Below, piece after piece: positions 34,900 through 47,818 of a stretch of 64,000 nt of DNA. This stretch comes from Taiwanofungus camphoratus. Taxonomy: Eukaryota > Basidiomycota > Agaricomycetes > Polyporales > Taiwanofungaceae. Made by a program: the position numbers and the translations under genes. Location: positions 1,550,001 through 1,614,000 of the forward strand of contig CP021225.1 of assembly GCA_003999685.1 (NCBI GenBank). Direction: 5' to 3'. Under the pieces are notes generated by a model that was not told the origin of the DNA, did not search any database, and saw nothing but the letters and a program-made list of their open reading frames with translations. Position 1 is the stretch's first letter; each line of letters begins with the position of its first letter.

Positions 34900-36300
34900 A
34901 GATTTGATCGTTGCAATGCTAACGCAGCCTTGTTGATCTTGTTGATTCATTGGAGTGCGGTTTTTGGGGAGTGTAGATTGACGTTGGCATCAGGAACTGT
35001 TCTAGAGTGTTCACCATTATAAGAGTTCGAGTGGCCACGAGCCGCCTCTCCAAACAAAGCCGAAGACACTGATAAAATAGGAGGCCAGTCAGCTTAGTGG
35101 TACTTCCAGAAGAAGTCACGCGCATTAATTTAAAGCAAAAAGCTGTCAATTAGGAATATTCAGGCAGTGTTGGACTTTTTTGATTATGGCCGAGATGTCT
35201 ATGTACGTTTGTGGCGGATTCGCGTAGACCTTTTAAAGTCACAAGTGCACGTGTACTTGTGACAGTCGCGCGCTGTGACATCCTATTCGACGCGTTCAGA
35301 ATGCTCAACCTGAAAACTCCCGAAAGCCATTGGGCGCCGCGGCTATGTTAACGTTTTATTCAGCTTGCCCAGTCAACCTGGAATGAACAAATAACTATCA
35401 CAATCAGGTGTACTACCTAGCAATAACGACTACAATGAGCCGACACACACTAGCCTTCGAGCACCCAGTAGGAATGTGGTTCGTCATGCCGAAGATAGTT
35501 TCATGCAAAAAAAAGTTGATGTGAGGGTCTAAATATTAAAAATTGACATGATATTGAGGGGGCGAATGATTGTAAGAATCCACTTGAGCGGCGGCGCTCA
35601 TAGATCCCTTCGTTTCCTTCGGCGAGGTCTCAAGAGGACAACGCAGTTCAGAAATCGCTCTCCACTGAAATTACTTCGTAAAATTGTTGTGGAAGTCTAG
35701 TCCGGAGGCGAACATGCGTCGAAATGGGACCAAACCTTAGTTCTGTGACGTAGTCGAGTTCAGTGCACGATGCATACCGTGACATAGGTAACGAAGCTTA
35801 CCTGATTTTTTCAACCTTTGAATTCCCTGCTCTGGAGAAAGAGATAAGTTCAACATCATACTCTAATGTCGGCCACTGCCTTGGTCTTCCCGGTATTCTG
35901 TCGATCCGTATTGAGATAAACGAGCTACGTCCATATCAAATGAGCATCTTACTTATTTCAAGGATGCCTTTGACTGTGATGGGTCCGCCTGGCCGTTGAC
36001 TGCAGACAGTCTGGAATTTTTCTCCATTGTGGCAGCAGGTCATCCACGGTCTCCAAACATACGGGCCTACACAAAGTTCCGTTGCAAAAGAGCCATTGGC
36101 GGTATATGCAATCCCGGAGGATTTTGTCAACGCCGAAAAGGGAGGTATAGCTCTCAGAGCCCGGACTGGTGGCGCCACGAGACCATTCGACCTTGTAGAA
36201 TGCTGTTCTCTGCTCCGTAGTAGGTGTCCCTTGAGGTTGCAAAGTCAGTACCTACTACTATAGCTGTTTCTCAGTAAGAACAAACCTACCAATTCGCTTT
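34900..36300. other. Region without a supported gene
   Basis: Short frames only on both strands. No domain, transposon end or RNA structure was recognised. Confidence 0.4.
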
Positions 36301-36349
36301 CTTGTATAAATTTCTGAGGATTCAAGCAAGAGTCGGTGGAAAATTCGAA

Positions 36350-37970
36350 GTCGTCAAGCATGCTGTCCGTGGAAGATCCAGATAGATACATGTTTCAAAT
36401 TGAGTATTAGAGATAGCAAGTATTTGCGGAAGACGACTGAGGTGACAATGCACAAAGGAAGGGATTGGTCGGAGGCTTCAACCGTGCAACCATATTTAAG
36501 GTCTGGAAAGGAGGCCACTCGCAACCCTGCGACCGTAATCGTGCAGATGATTGTCTGACAAAGGGCCCATTGTCGATGACATAAAATTAGGGCGGCATTG
36601 GACCGTCGAGAGGCGCTCATAATCTCCGGAAACGGTGACGGTAGACGTTTTTCCGAAGCTGGCTGTGTCATGCCATGTCTTTGTCTCGTTCGATCGCACA
36701 TGAAATAAGCGAGGAAGTGAACCCTTAAACATGACATCAGCCACAAGCCTCTTGATCCGACCTTTGTCCACCGTTCATATCCAGGCTGCGGAGAACGCTG
36801 TGAAGTCCACGACGCGGAATGAAGTAGCCTGTAAACAAAACATCTCTCAGTACCATTGCTTTGTCCAGAACCATTTGCGGAGTTTCGAGCGCGACGAAGA
36901 TCACTTCTTCCGGAGAAGGCACAAGTCACCACTCCAAGCACCTAGAATGATACTGCCATATCAGGTTTCCAATTCAAAACGTCTGAGGGAGTGAAAGGTT
37001 CAACGCTGATGCGTGGCCCATCGGACGCGGACTGGTCACTCATTTTTAGAATGGGACTGTTTGGGAATACATTCACGACCCCTTGACTACAGCATGTCTC
37101 ATACATACCTCGAGCGTCATGTACTCGAAAAATCGAGACCTCTGCCGGCGTGTCATCGCTAATACGTCAGTTGTACACGTACACGTAGAACACGAATTGG
37201 ACGCACATACACGACATCATGTCTATGTTCCTGCGAAGGTGGAATCGTACAACGGACCTGTCGAGAATTCTGGCATCGTTCAAATAAATATACGGAAGTC
37301 ATATGAGACAGAACACAGACAAGCATCCTGCCAAAGCTCGATAAAGCAGCCATCGCAAAGAACACACAGTAGAAAGAGACCCTTGTTCGATCCGCAGGTT
37401 CACGGAATTGAGAACGAATCGGCGAAACGCTGAAATGATGAAGACATCCTTTCCACAGGTTACGACAGCTAGCTACCATTGCTGCGTCCACCAATATAAA
37501 TTCGAGGGTCTCCGAGCTAAAGGCGGCACCAAGAACCACAGCCTCTAATCTCTGTAGACCCAGACAAGGTCCCATGCCTGCTAGAAAGGATTCCTTTCCA
37601 CCAGTAGTTTCCACGACAAGACGGGATCAGTAGAAAATCAGACTCTCGATAAAGACTCACAAGTGGCGTAACCTCATTCACCGCCGTTGAACAGGCTTGG
37701 AAGTCCATAGTTAAGGGGTGACCATGACAAACGTTAGAGTACCCAAGGTGTCAATACAGTTTGAACTTCGGCCAGTGCTGTTGAGAAAACCAAAACAGAG
37801 ACCTTGCCAATTCTGTCTTCATTCTGGAAAAGACAAAGCGAGCTCTGCTCTCTTCCGGAATATGAGCATGGAATGATTGAGCAAATTTGGGCATCCACAT
37901 GAACCGTAACGCCGCTGGAGCGTCGCTGGGACTCGGAGCGGTGCGCAAATTCGAAGTGATCACTCACATC
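36350..37970 (-). CDS. Unresolved orphan, possible LRR/F-box-like remnant
   Basis: Coding-like minus-strand pieces. MDFQACSTAVNEVTPL at 37708-37661 joins through a normal GTGAGT...GAAAG intron in phase 0 to ESFLAGMGPCLGLQRLEAVV and LGAAFSSETLEFILVDAAMV (to about 37440). About 36922-36740 reads PSPEEVIFVALETPQMVLDK. About 36771-36500 contains SGDYERLSTVQCRP. An upstream piece, PAALRFMWMPKFAQSFHAHI, lies at about 37910. The leucine spacing hints at an LRR protein. No continuous model could be made and the region may be eroded. Confidence 0.28.
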
Positions 37971-38497
37971 CTGGCACTAAATAAGTACTTAACCTTCAAG
38001 TAGAGTTGATCAAATGAAATCTGGATCTGCATTGAATCGGATACAGAGAATCCGCCGAGAATCCACAGATCTTGGGCTGCACTAAATCGGCGTTCCCACT
38101 TGCCTATCAAAGTACATCAACTTAGGCGGACCGAATGCAATTGTATGTGTACAACAGTGGACCCTTCGTGTATGAGGTTGGACTAGCGTTTACATGGAAT
38201 GAGAGCGACAACAGGAGCGGAGTCATACACGATATACTGGTATTCGAGGTGGTGGCAGCGGGAGGAGAAGGAAGAGGATGTATAGCATAATTGAAACATT
38301 CGAGACGATAGCGGAGTAACCTGACCAAGAACCAATAAACCGACGAAGATGAAAGTGTGAACGCGACGAATACAATCAAAGGGGTGAAAACAGGGATCTC
38401 GTGATGTCTGCGGCGTGTATTGACTAAAATACAATTTGAATGATAACAATCGAAGCAAGACGGAAGAGGACCGGGCGGCACTGTGTATGATTGCCGC

Positions 38498-39582
38498 CTA
38501 CGATTTTTCCGCCTCTGGGACGGAAACGGTCTGCGCAGCGTGTATCGGTGTGTCGGCAGTTGTTGTGTGTGAAATGGCAGACGGGCTTGTGTGCTCTGCG
38601 GGATGTGAGGGAAGAGGGCCTGACTCGTGGAGGCGAAAAATCAGTTGACGGCAGGCACCCGCTGGCATAATACTGGGCGGCGAGAAGCCCTCTTCAAGGA
38701 CGAGGGTGACCTCGGGTGACGAACATAAGAGAGGAGCAACGGCGCTGCTGAAAGCATGTTGCTTACTTGCGCTGTGCGGGGCATCTTCGACAGACTGGAC
38801 AACGTTGGCCCTGGGCAGATTGAGGTGCGCGTCACTGCTGCCGTCGTTGACTTTGCAATTCAAAGTCGAACTCCTCGGTTCTGCCAGCGGGTGGGCGCAC
38901 CTCGGACTACTGGGAGGGTCGAGTGCCTGCAGGTGGAACGAAGGCAAACTACCACCTCTGCTGCGCGGGTATGCGGTAGGGGAAGCGACGGAGGCAATTC
39001 GGCACTTCTTGGCGAGCCCGGGAGGCATGGGCGGCTCACGGGGGTGTAGTTTGGGGTGGGTAGGGGAGTAGCCCCTGGGGTTCGCACGAGTACGAGGCAG
39101 AGGAGCCAGTGGGAGGGATGGGCCGATGGCGGGGACACCGAGGGAAAAAACGGAGGGGGAAAATGACGGGAGAGAGGTGGACAGCGGGATCTCAGGCTCG
39201 GGGAGGGCGGGAGGGGTAGGAAAGGGATACTCGAATCGCGGGGAGAGGTCGAAGGGCGTGCCCACAATGGAGGAAGGGGAGTGAAGATTGAGCTCGCCGA
39301 GGCAAAAATGGGGCTTGATATACGGATCTGAGTGGGCTGGGGGCTGGTCCGAATACGCCTGGGAGAGATAAGGGTAAGGATCGGACGGGGTGGAAATACA
39401 ACGATAACACTCACACTTGTCACTGCGTCCCCGGACTCGGCGGAAACCAGCACGATATCGTCTAGCTCTGGATCGGGTGTGGGTCCGCTGGTATCATCTG
39501 ATATGTTGTCGGAAACAGGGGTGACGAGCAGACCCTCGTCGGCAAACGAGATGGGGCGATATGTGGGAGGTACTGTGGGCAT
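38498..39582 (-). CDS. Pro/Ser-rich orphan protein
   Basis: Two exons, 39582-39415 and 39358-38498, join in phase 0 across a 56-bp GTGAGT...CCCAG intron, giving 342 residues with an ATG start and a stop at 38498. The first exon is acidic (SDNISDDTSGPTPDPELDD). The second is very rich in Pro, Ser and Leu (PFPTPPALPEPEIPLSTSLP) with no folded-domain signature, no signal peptide and no membrane helix. It looks intrinsically disordered. In composition it resembles the orphan at 48396-49265, without clear alignment. Function unknown. Confidence 0.6.
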
Positions 39583-41897
39583 CGACGAGAGCGAATAGCT
39601 GCAGCGGCTTTTGACGTCGTCAATGTTTGTGTGTACGATGTCTCGCAATAGATATACAGTCGGCCTGCCGGGTAGATGGTGAGAACTTGAGAAAAGTAGA
39701 TGGTGGAACTTCGGAAGCTGACCAAAACATTCCAGCCACTTTGGGCTTCAGACTTCCGCTACACTCAACAACACCAAATCTTGGATTCACAGATCCACTC
39801 ATGTAGCTGCATGATTCTGTGTAAACGTTTCGGCGCCCGTTCGACCCAACCTGAACGGACTCCGATACAGGTCCTATTTACCCACAAACACGCCTTCCGA
39901 CAGCGGCAGCTTCCCTCTTCGGTCATTTTGGGGCGCGGTGAGCGATTTTCTTGCGTCTCAACTAGAAAAATCAATAATAGACCGCCCTTTCTACCCATTG
40001 TATCGTAGCAAGGTCAGTCAGTATCGTGTCAACAAAACAGACACGCCTTAACATCCACCTTTTCATGGCCGACGTTTGACTTGCAGAAACCGTCTAAGTA
40101 AGCATCTAGCAAGATGGGAGAAGATTCGGAATCCGGCGATCACGACGACGGCAGGCATGACGATTATCGAGTCTTGAATCAGGTTGGTTTTCAAGGATGT
40201 TGCTACGCATTGAACTGTAGTTGCACCCATTGCGCCTTAAGATCGTATGATGAGCAGACCGGCCCTGCTAGTGCTGAACACCAACAATCGCTGTCCTCAG
40301 TCAAGGCTTGTATGGCCATCCCGCAGCACTTGGGGTGATAATTCTGCGATTTAGAAGATGCGTGACAAGCATCGATTATCAGTGCGGTTCATCTGCGATT
40401 CTACCATGATGCTATGACATTGTCCGTCACACCTACGTCCGTGTCTCCTTTTCACAATTGTCGCTACTTAATAACGCCGGACCTGGACAATTGCTTGCAG
40501 GTGCTACGAGATGCACCAGCTTGTACACCTTCTTTCAAATACATACATTTGACAGAACGGTACGCATTCGTTCTGATGCTTACTCTTATACCACTAGTCT
40601 CGGGGCTTGAGGACGTGCCAAATCCCGTACGAATTCATTGGCTGCCTATGCGTAGCCATTTCGTTAAGTCTCCTGCTCTCCCTAAAATTAAAAGGACCCG
40701 CAGCTCTAGAAGACTGCATGCCTGCTGCTTGTTCTATACTCCTTATCGGAGCAACGACATCCAGAACGATTGCTGAACATTGTAGTGCTCTGAATGACAT
40801 GTTTCTGATACATAGTAGACCAGCGCCACGAACGTTTCACCCCGTCATATCACGATATGGCGTCGTTGTGGCTGAGCTGCTATTGGTTCTCCTGGTGGGG
40901 ATGGTGTAGACTTGTTCCGGTCTCCGCAGTCTATGGTGTCAAAATGCTCCCGTGCGGTATGCTCTCCATACATGATCAGCAAGTTGGGGACGGCGGTGAT
41001 CCTTGATGAGCAATGTTCAGGGGCCTAGAGAAACTCATACTGGTGGTTGTGACAGATGACGGCTATTGATTGTTGAATTCATTATCTAGGCTCAACAGAG
41101 GTCCTCAACACATTATCATCGTCTCCTGGTTGCAGATCACCAATAAAGTTGCTCATTCTGTGGCCAACTCTAATTTTGCAAATGGTATGAATTGCGTGGT
41201 CGACCCCGAGCATCCGTGAAGTCTCGGTGTTTCTAGGAATGTCACCCCTGCCTCGCATATATTCTCCTTATTATAAGCTTTACAGCTCAACACTTTGCTC
41301 GTGCGGTGTCGTCGGGTTCGATCTGTTCCTAATTTCATGGAAATGTCTTCTCTGTACTTGGGACGTCGAGCATGTCCGCTCGCGTTCCGTTCTGTTTATG
41401 AGTCACATGTAGTGCAGGACTCGCGAAGCTGATGCCCTGTCGAAGGTTACTATGCATTGTGGACGAATTCCTACGAATTCCAGGTTCGGTCCTGCTGATG
41501 TGGAATATCCAATGCTTTCAGTAATGTAACAGATAAAACGGCTTAGATTCGTTTCATCAAAAGTGCGATGGTCTCACTGGCCTCCTGTGACACAGCAGAA
41601 TGTCTCTTGTCCCAGTTGACATCGAAGGCACACTGCTGAAAGCGCATCACCGCGTTTGTATCATCATTCACCATTTCAGACCCTTATTTTCCTTCTCCGA
41701 ATACGGGATTCATCCGGTCTCTGCGACTGGCTTGACCCAATTCAACATCTTTCCAGCACACGGTCTTGAAGGTGGTGTCCATTCTTGCTACAATATCGCT
41801 AGTGCTTTGAAGAGCCAATGGTGCTTCGTTTCACATTCATGTTCTGTAATGCGGACTACAAGGGCAAGCTCAACTAGCAGCTGCGCGCATCTCGACG
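39583..41897. other. Region without a supported gene
   Basis: About 2.3 kb. Two overlapping plus-strand frames at 40414-40776 and 40607-40909 include a hydrophobic LLLSLKLKGPAALED stretch but no start, splice pattern or family I can support. Confidence 0.38.
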
Positions 41898-44800
41898 TTA
41901 AGGTACAGAAGACCCAGAGAACAACCCGACTTTGCGCCAGTATCCGAGCCATCGCTTCACGTCCCCGGCGCCCAGCTGTCGAGCGTCGGGGTCCGCCAGG
42001 GTGGGCGATGCAGCCACGGCTCTCGTAACAGCCAGCTCCGCCATACCCAACGCCAGCCTCGCAGACGTGTCGGACGCACTCCTTGCCATGCCTTTGAACA
42101 AGTCCAGTAGTTGCAACGCACGCAGGCTGCGCACAGTATCCCTCTCCGACTCCGCTCTCAGCCCCTTCTCATGTACACTGTCAGAAATGGAGCTGGCGGT
42201 CTGCTCAAGCTTGCCAAGCCACTCATCGTATGACACCAGCGGGACGGAAAGCTCGGCTGCGACAACAGCGGCGAGTGCATGCCAGGAGACCGGACGAGGG
42301 TGGACCAAATGCACCGTGTTCGTGCTGTTCGTGGCCTTGCGGAAGTCAATGACCGCCGCTGCGGTGAGCTCAAGCGGGATCCAGTCCACTCCCTGTGACA
42401 TTCGTTCTCAGATCATGCAAGCAAGAGAGGAAAGAACACGACCCACCCTGTTGTCGTCCGGGAAGCATCCTAATTTCGCTGCACTCTGCACCATCGACGG
42501 GAACCATTCGTGTGCATTCCAAGCCCCATCCATTCCTCCGCAGATCTGGCCCACACGAATGACCATAGTCTTCAACGATGACTTCTCCGCAGCCTTGTAC
42601 AGGATCTGTTCAGACACCCATTTAGACTCTGCATAGCCCATGCCGACGGCAAGTTCGGGCTCGATCGGATGTTCAGGCCCCACTTCACTACAAGGCAAAT
42701 CTACACGGGTCGATATGAGGGTCAGCATGTGATTGTCAAACTAGAATGTGCTCTTCACGAACTCGAGAAGACACTCATCGAACTGGTGAAACACAGCCGA
42801 GGTGGTTCAGGAAGTGGTGAAGATAGAGCAAAGTTGATCAAGCAGCGCACAGCCTTGACCTGAGGCTCGAAAGACGACAGACCGATGGCGAAATCAACCC
42901 GCCAAGCTGTGATCCAAGTAGACAAAGTCCTTTAGATGTGTTCGAAATGGAAACAATCGACACATACCATTGTGGATGATGTGCGTCACAGATTGATGCA
43001 GCTGTCAGAACAAATATTAAGCGAATCTGACATCTGGAGAGATTACACGCTCTAACCTCTTTGTAGGTGGTTTCAGCCAGTCCGAAGTTGACAGCCGTCA
43101 GATCGCCTTCGAGCACAACCACCTTCTTCGATTCCAGTACACCCGCATCAAGCCCGCGATCGATCAGTGCCAATCTTTGTCTCTCGCCTACCGCCTTGAG
43201 GTCCCTCGATGCTCTGTTGAACGCGTACACACGCCCGACTTCAGGATCCGAGGCCAGGCGACTGAGAAGATGACATCCCAAACTCCCGGTCGTTCCTGTC
43301 ACCAATACGACGTCCCCACTGGCCTTTGGTCTTCCACTTCCAGCCTGATGGGCTGGGAAGTCTCCACTGTACCTCGCCACCATGGCACGCATTGCATCTG
43401 TTCTCGCCGACAGTGAGATATTAGATGAACCCTCGTCTTTACTGGTGCCGAGTCCGAGGGCCGAGACAGCGGAAGCGAGGCTGCCGATCGTCGGATGGTC
43501 GTACACAAAGTTACTTGTAATCTTGCGGGTGTCTACCTTCGCCGATTCGTGCAACGCACGAGAAAGCGTGTTGCGTATCCAGGTTGCCTGGAGGCTAAAC
43601 GATGATACTATGAGCAACCACGTATTTGTTAGGAGTACAGGCATCTCAGAAAAATTACCTGTCGCATCCGTGCTGGAATATGTCATCGCCGTCTTGCACC
43701 GCATGCACCATCACCTTCCCCAAGACGGCACGGACGAAGTCGGTAGCAGAGCCAATGTCCCACCTCGCAGGTGGAGGAATATTGGACTGTGCGCTTTCCT
43801 CTACTGCGTTGTATAATGCGTCGATTTCATCCTTGTAGTCTTCTAGCGTGACCCCACGACGCACGGTGCCCTTGGCAGTGTACTGGAATGGCTTCGAAGG
43901 TTTTGCCACCAGGATCATCTACAAGGAATGGTATCGTCAAATCGTCCGATATTGAATTCCGTTCCGCTGACCTCCTTGAAGATTCTAGAATGCTGCGGGG
44001 CAAATTCATTCATCTTCTCGATGGTGGGCCTGAGAAAAAGTGCATAAATATTGTTGCAAGTGCTAAATGTTCAACAGCTCTCAACGCACCAGATCATGTT
44101 CCTGAACTCAGCAAGCTTGTTTTGGTCCGATGGATCGACTTTAAACTCTGATTTGGGATCGACAGCAATGCCAGCTTGAAATCGCCCACGACCGAACATG
44201 ACCGACGCAAAAACGTGCGGATCCTTGTTCAGCATACTTTCTGTGAGAGATGTCAGTGCCCAGTTATTATTGACACTTTAATGTTGCCTTCTAACCTAAA
44301 GGCCCCGGATTTGTCTGATACAAAAACAGTAGTGAGTTTGAGAAGGCTTTCTTGTCCAGATTACACTGACCTTCTCGCCTGTACTGTGCATGATCTGATC
44401 ATCGCTACGGCCGAATATCTTCCAGTAGCCCGGCTTGGTGGGGTGCTCTACAAGAAGATCAGAGGTTGACCATGCATCGATTCCGTCGACATGGGTGTTA
44501 ATAACGCTGGGATGGCTGTATTCATTAGACTGATCAAGGCGGCACATAAGCACTTGTGGAAGCTGGTTGTTTAGGTTTGTAGTACTCACAACTATTACAA
44601 GCTCGAAGGTATTATTCCCATGGGGTACCATCTTCACACCCAGCTGTCTTGACAGTCTGAAGTACTCCCAGTCACTTGGAATTTCGGCTGAAGTATGGTG
44701 AAAATTATCAGTTTGTTGGGCCCGTGATATATGGCAACTCCTACCTGGCATGGTGACGCCTATAACTCCGCCTTCCGTACTTGCACAACGAAGTTGGTAA

Positions 44801-46185
44801 GCTGCGCCTGTCGGTAGCATCACTTAGCGAAGACTCACGTTCCATACAGGTTCACAACAGGGACGCCCTGTGACATGAGGTGGTCGCCGGTATCCTTATT
44901 CAAGGGACCGCCACCGTAGACCTTAGCGAATTGACATCAGCATGATGCATAAGCTCGTAGACGTCGTAGAAAAACAGACCAATCCTGCTCGAGTCGCAAG
45001 CCATTTGACGTATTCAGGATTGCGTGCCCAAGTCTATGAATATATCAGTGGAATGCCCAATGCGAGACCGAATAGCAGGACTTACCTCCATGATGGCTGG
45101 AACGGCGGGGACGTAATCGCTGTTGGTGGCCTTCGCCGCTTGTAACATAGAATCGGGCGTCGGCACATGAGGGGGTAACTTGGGTGCGAACACGCTGATG
45201 GCGAAGCCACAAGACACCTGCCCCGATCTCATAAGTTCACCAACGACATAAACTTGGTCAAAAACGGACTTACCGCCCAGAATGACACCATGGACCCCAT
45301 AGCATGAAACATGGGCATACTATGCAGAGAAAAGGTATAGCCCGTCAGATTGCGCTCGCCGAACCACGGGCTTGCGGCCAATTCGATGACACGATTATTT
45401 GTGAACGTAATCGGCTTTGGAAATGCCGTTGAACCTGCAATATGCCAGTCAAGACAATGCTCGGAATAAACCATGGGCGAGCACGAACCCGAGGAGTGCA
45501 GGATCATAGCAGGTGCATCCGATCCTTTAAACTCGTACGGCAGATTGCTAGTGACAGCACGCTCATCCGACGACGAATTATAGAGCTCTCCGAATACTAG
45601 CAAGGGTGAGGATCCAGGCACAGGGGTGGAAGGATACTTGGACTTCAGAATATCCAATGCGTCGTCGAGAAGATCATGCATAGCTTGCTCCTGCCCAACG
45701 AGGATATGCTTGACCTGGGTCTTGTCAATGAGATGTGCCACAGCAGTGGGGGAATTGCGTATAGAAAGTGGAAAAACTGCATATCCCGCCCTCATGACGC
45801 TTATGACCGTCGTACAGTAGGGGATAACATCTACAATGAGGGTTCAGTTAACCTCAGGTACAGAGCTTAGACATAGCAAACCATTACCTGAGGCTGCGAG
45901 AATTGCCACCACCGGTGTCTCGTCCACATCTGGTTTCCATCCCATGCGGTCTCTGATGATTCTTGCACCTACATGCACTGCTCGCACAACCTCGGAAAAG
46001 GATATGCTTTGGATAGTATCGTCATCGTTGGCGAAGACAAAAAACCGGTGGTTCGGATTGTGTTTCGCGTGCCACTCATATATCTCTGGCAAAGTCAACG
46101 ATCCGTCCAAAGGGGGAGGGCGGAAGGCGGTATCGAGATAAGATTGAGTCCGCGGAGGAGACGGAAGTATACGACGAGCAGGCAT
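41898..46185 (-). CDS. NRPS-like reductase (A-T-R), copy 2
   Basis: Starts at ATG 46185 (MPARRILPSPPRTQ) and stops at 41898. Exon order follows copy 1 and I found no break in the exons checked. The adenylation domain carries HSSG|STAFPKP (split by an intron), FHAMG, VYGGGPLNKDTGDH and LYGTTEGG (A5). The carrier site GCDSLQA is split between exons near 43670 and 43588. The reductase has VTGTTGSLG and GYAESKW. The adenylation half is a clear paralogue of copy 1 with many substitutions and different intron sequences (for example LYGTTEGG against GYGSTETG), so substrate choice may differ. From about 44210 to the stop the two genes are nearly identical. The intron equivalent to the GC-AG one in copy 1 starts GT here. 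Confidence 0.88.
41918..44210 (-). repeat. Inverted near-identical tract, right arm
   Basis: Partner of about 15300-17596, in opposite orientation. It covers the end of the adenylation region, the carrier and the whole reductase with introns. Differences seen are single bases, for example VVGK/VLGK and GGDD/DGDD in the carrier region and a one-base change in an intron run. Confidence 0.9.
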
Positions 46186-46223
46186 GTTTCTGCGGCGGCC
46201 TGCTGGTAGTTGTATTCGTGGCA

Positions 46224-46234
46224 ATATATATATA
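46224..46234 (-). promoter_or_regulatory. TATA-like box, NRPS-like gene 2
   Basis: An alternating TATATATATAT run 39 bases before the ATG at 46185, equivalent to that of copy 1. Confidence 0.5.
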
Positions 46235-46548
46235 CTAACGGTGTGGCATGGCTGCAGGGATTCTGAGTAAAACACGCCTTCCCAGGGAACTTCTCGAATA
46301 AATACCCGGACCTGATGGCTATCATGGAGATGAACTGTACAAACGCTCTTTGAGTATTCAGATCAGAACAGCAAGGACCGTTTCCGACGGGAACGGCTCG
46401 GCCTTCCCCCCAGCCACACCGAACTTCTGATAGACAGGTTGTTCCACAAGGAGGCAAATCTGCCACTGCAAATCATTGGTCCGAAATTGAGTGACCAGGG
46501 CAACATGGTCTTGCGCAACACATGCACTTACCTCACCGCGGGTGTACC

Positions 46549-47148
46549 GTAGGTTCGGTCACATGTCACAAGGCCGAACTGAACTCACTTCGCCCCTGGT
46601 CACATACTATGCCTACGCCTTGAGTCGGCGCCCTGACTCAGTCGGCAGTCACACAAACCTAACGCCTGGTAACAATGAGTGATGGTAGTTATTTTCAAGT
46701 CCGCTCGTCAACTCATTACAAAATGACGGCTCAAACATAATCAAAGTCCTTGCCCCTTCGTAAATGGAACCCAGCCACGACACTTTCGGCTGGTGACTTC
46801 AGAGCGTGACACCGGTCGTAGCTTCACCAAAATGACAATCTTCATGAAAACTTGAGGTATCTGAATTTTTAAACTTTGAGGCCTGTAGTATCATGACCAT
46901 ATATTAAATAACTAGTGGATCTGACAAATTCTGTGCGAGTTATAAGGATGTGCCGACTGAGTCAGGGTGCCAACTCAAGGCGTAGGCATAGGGTCATGAA
47001 TTAGGCCCAATTTAGTGGTCACAAAGGCCAAAACGGGCGCTTGATACACATTTTTGGCGCTGACGCTCATGTCCCCCATGTCACAACAGACCATGAACTA
47101 GGGTCCACGTGAGTTCGGCTTGTCACATGTCACATGTAGCGAACCTAC
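46549..47148. mobile_element. 600-bp MITE-like inverted-repeat element
   Basis: The outer arms are GTAGGTTCG at 46549-46557 and its complement CGAACCTAC at 47140-47148. They are followed inward on both sides by ACATGTCACA-like and GCCGAACT blocks. A strong inner pair lies at 46607-46647 and 46951-46991, 41 bases with two mismatches, beginning CTATGCCTACGCCTTGAGT. There is no coding sequence. I could not identify a target-site duplication, so the exact ends and superfamily are unknown. It lies in the upstream region of NRPS-like gene 2 and has no counterpart before copy 1. Confidence 0.6.
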
Positions 47149-47818
47149 AGTCATATCAGTACAGTAACTACACTGGAGATGCCTTTGTCAGAAAGGCAAG
47201 GTCACGGTCGACATGGAGTATACAAGCGAATTATATTCCGTGAGTCAACCTTGCTCCTTATCAGACTGTTTGGCGGACTACGCAGTATAAAGTGTTTACT
47301 CGGAACAAAATACATACTCAAGAGTAAAAACTTGCGGCTAGTTTGATCTTGAGGTTGCACAGTCGGCGCCACTGCTTTGGCAAATAAATAGGTTATAGCC
47401 GCTCAGGCTCATCTAAATTCTGACACAATGATGTTGACCATTGGTCAACAGGATCGTTATCTAGATCACGGGTGTTCTCCCCACCCAAGTTATGCAAGTG
47501 GCCGACGAGAGTTTGACATTTGCTTCCGAGTGGAGCATACTGTGCCGGTGTGCACCCTCGAGGCCAAGTTTTGACATTCATATCCAAGGCGGCTTTCCTT
47601 CAAATCTTGACCACTTCAATAAAGGGCGGCTCAACGTTCAAGAGCAGGGTCAACTGGACATCCAGCACATGTTCCGATGATGACTATTCCGCAAATCCGA
47701 GTGGGACAGAATTCAGATTGTTTGAATTCTGACCAGCTTGGATTTGCAGATTTGGGGGAATCTAGAGTTGACTAAGGGGGGAGGTGTCATATGAGTCTCG
47801 GCTCTTGGGTATGTCTTG

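Noticed and set aside
38706-39071. 121-codon plus-strand frame
   Set aside because: Antisense to the Pro/Ser-rich orphan. The minus-strand model has a clean phase-0 intron and ATG.
46549-47148. LTR or other virus-derived element
   Set aside because: The repeats are inverted rather than direct, and there is no coding capacity.
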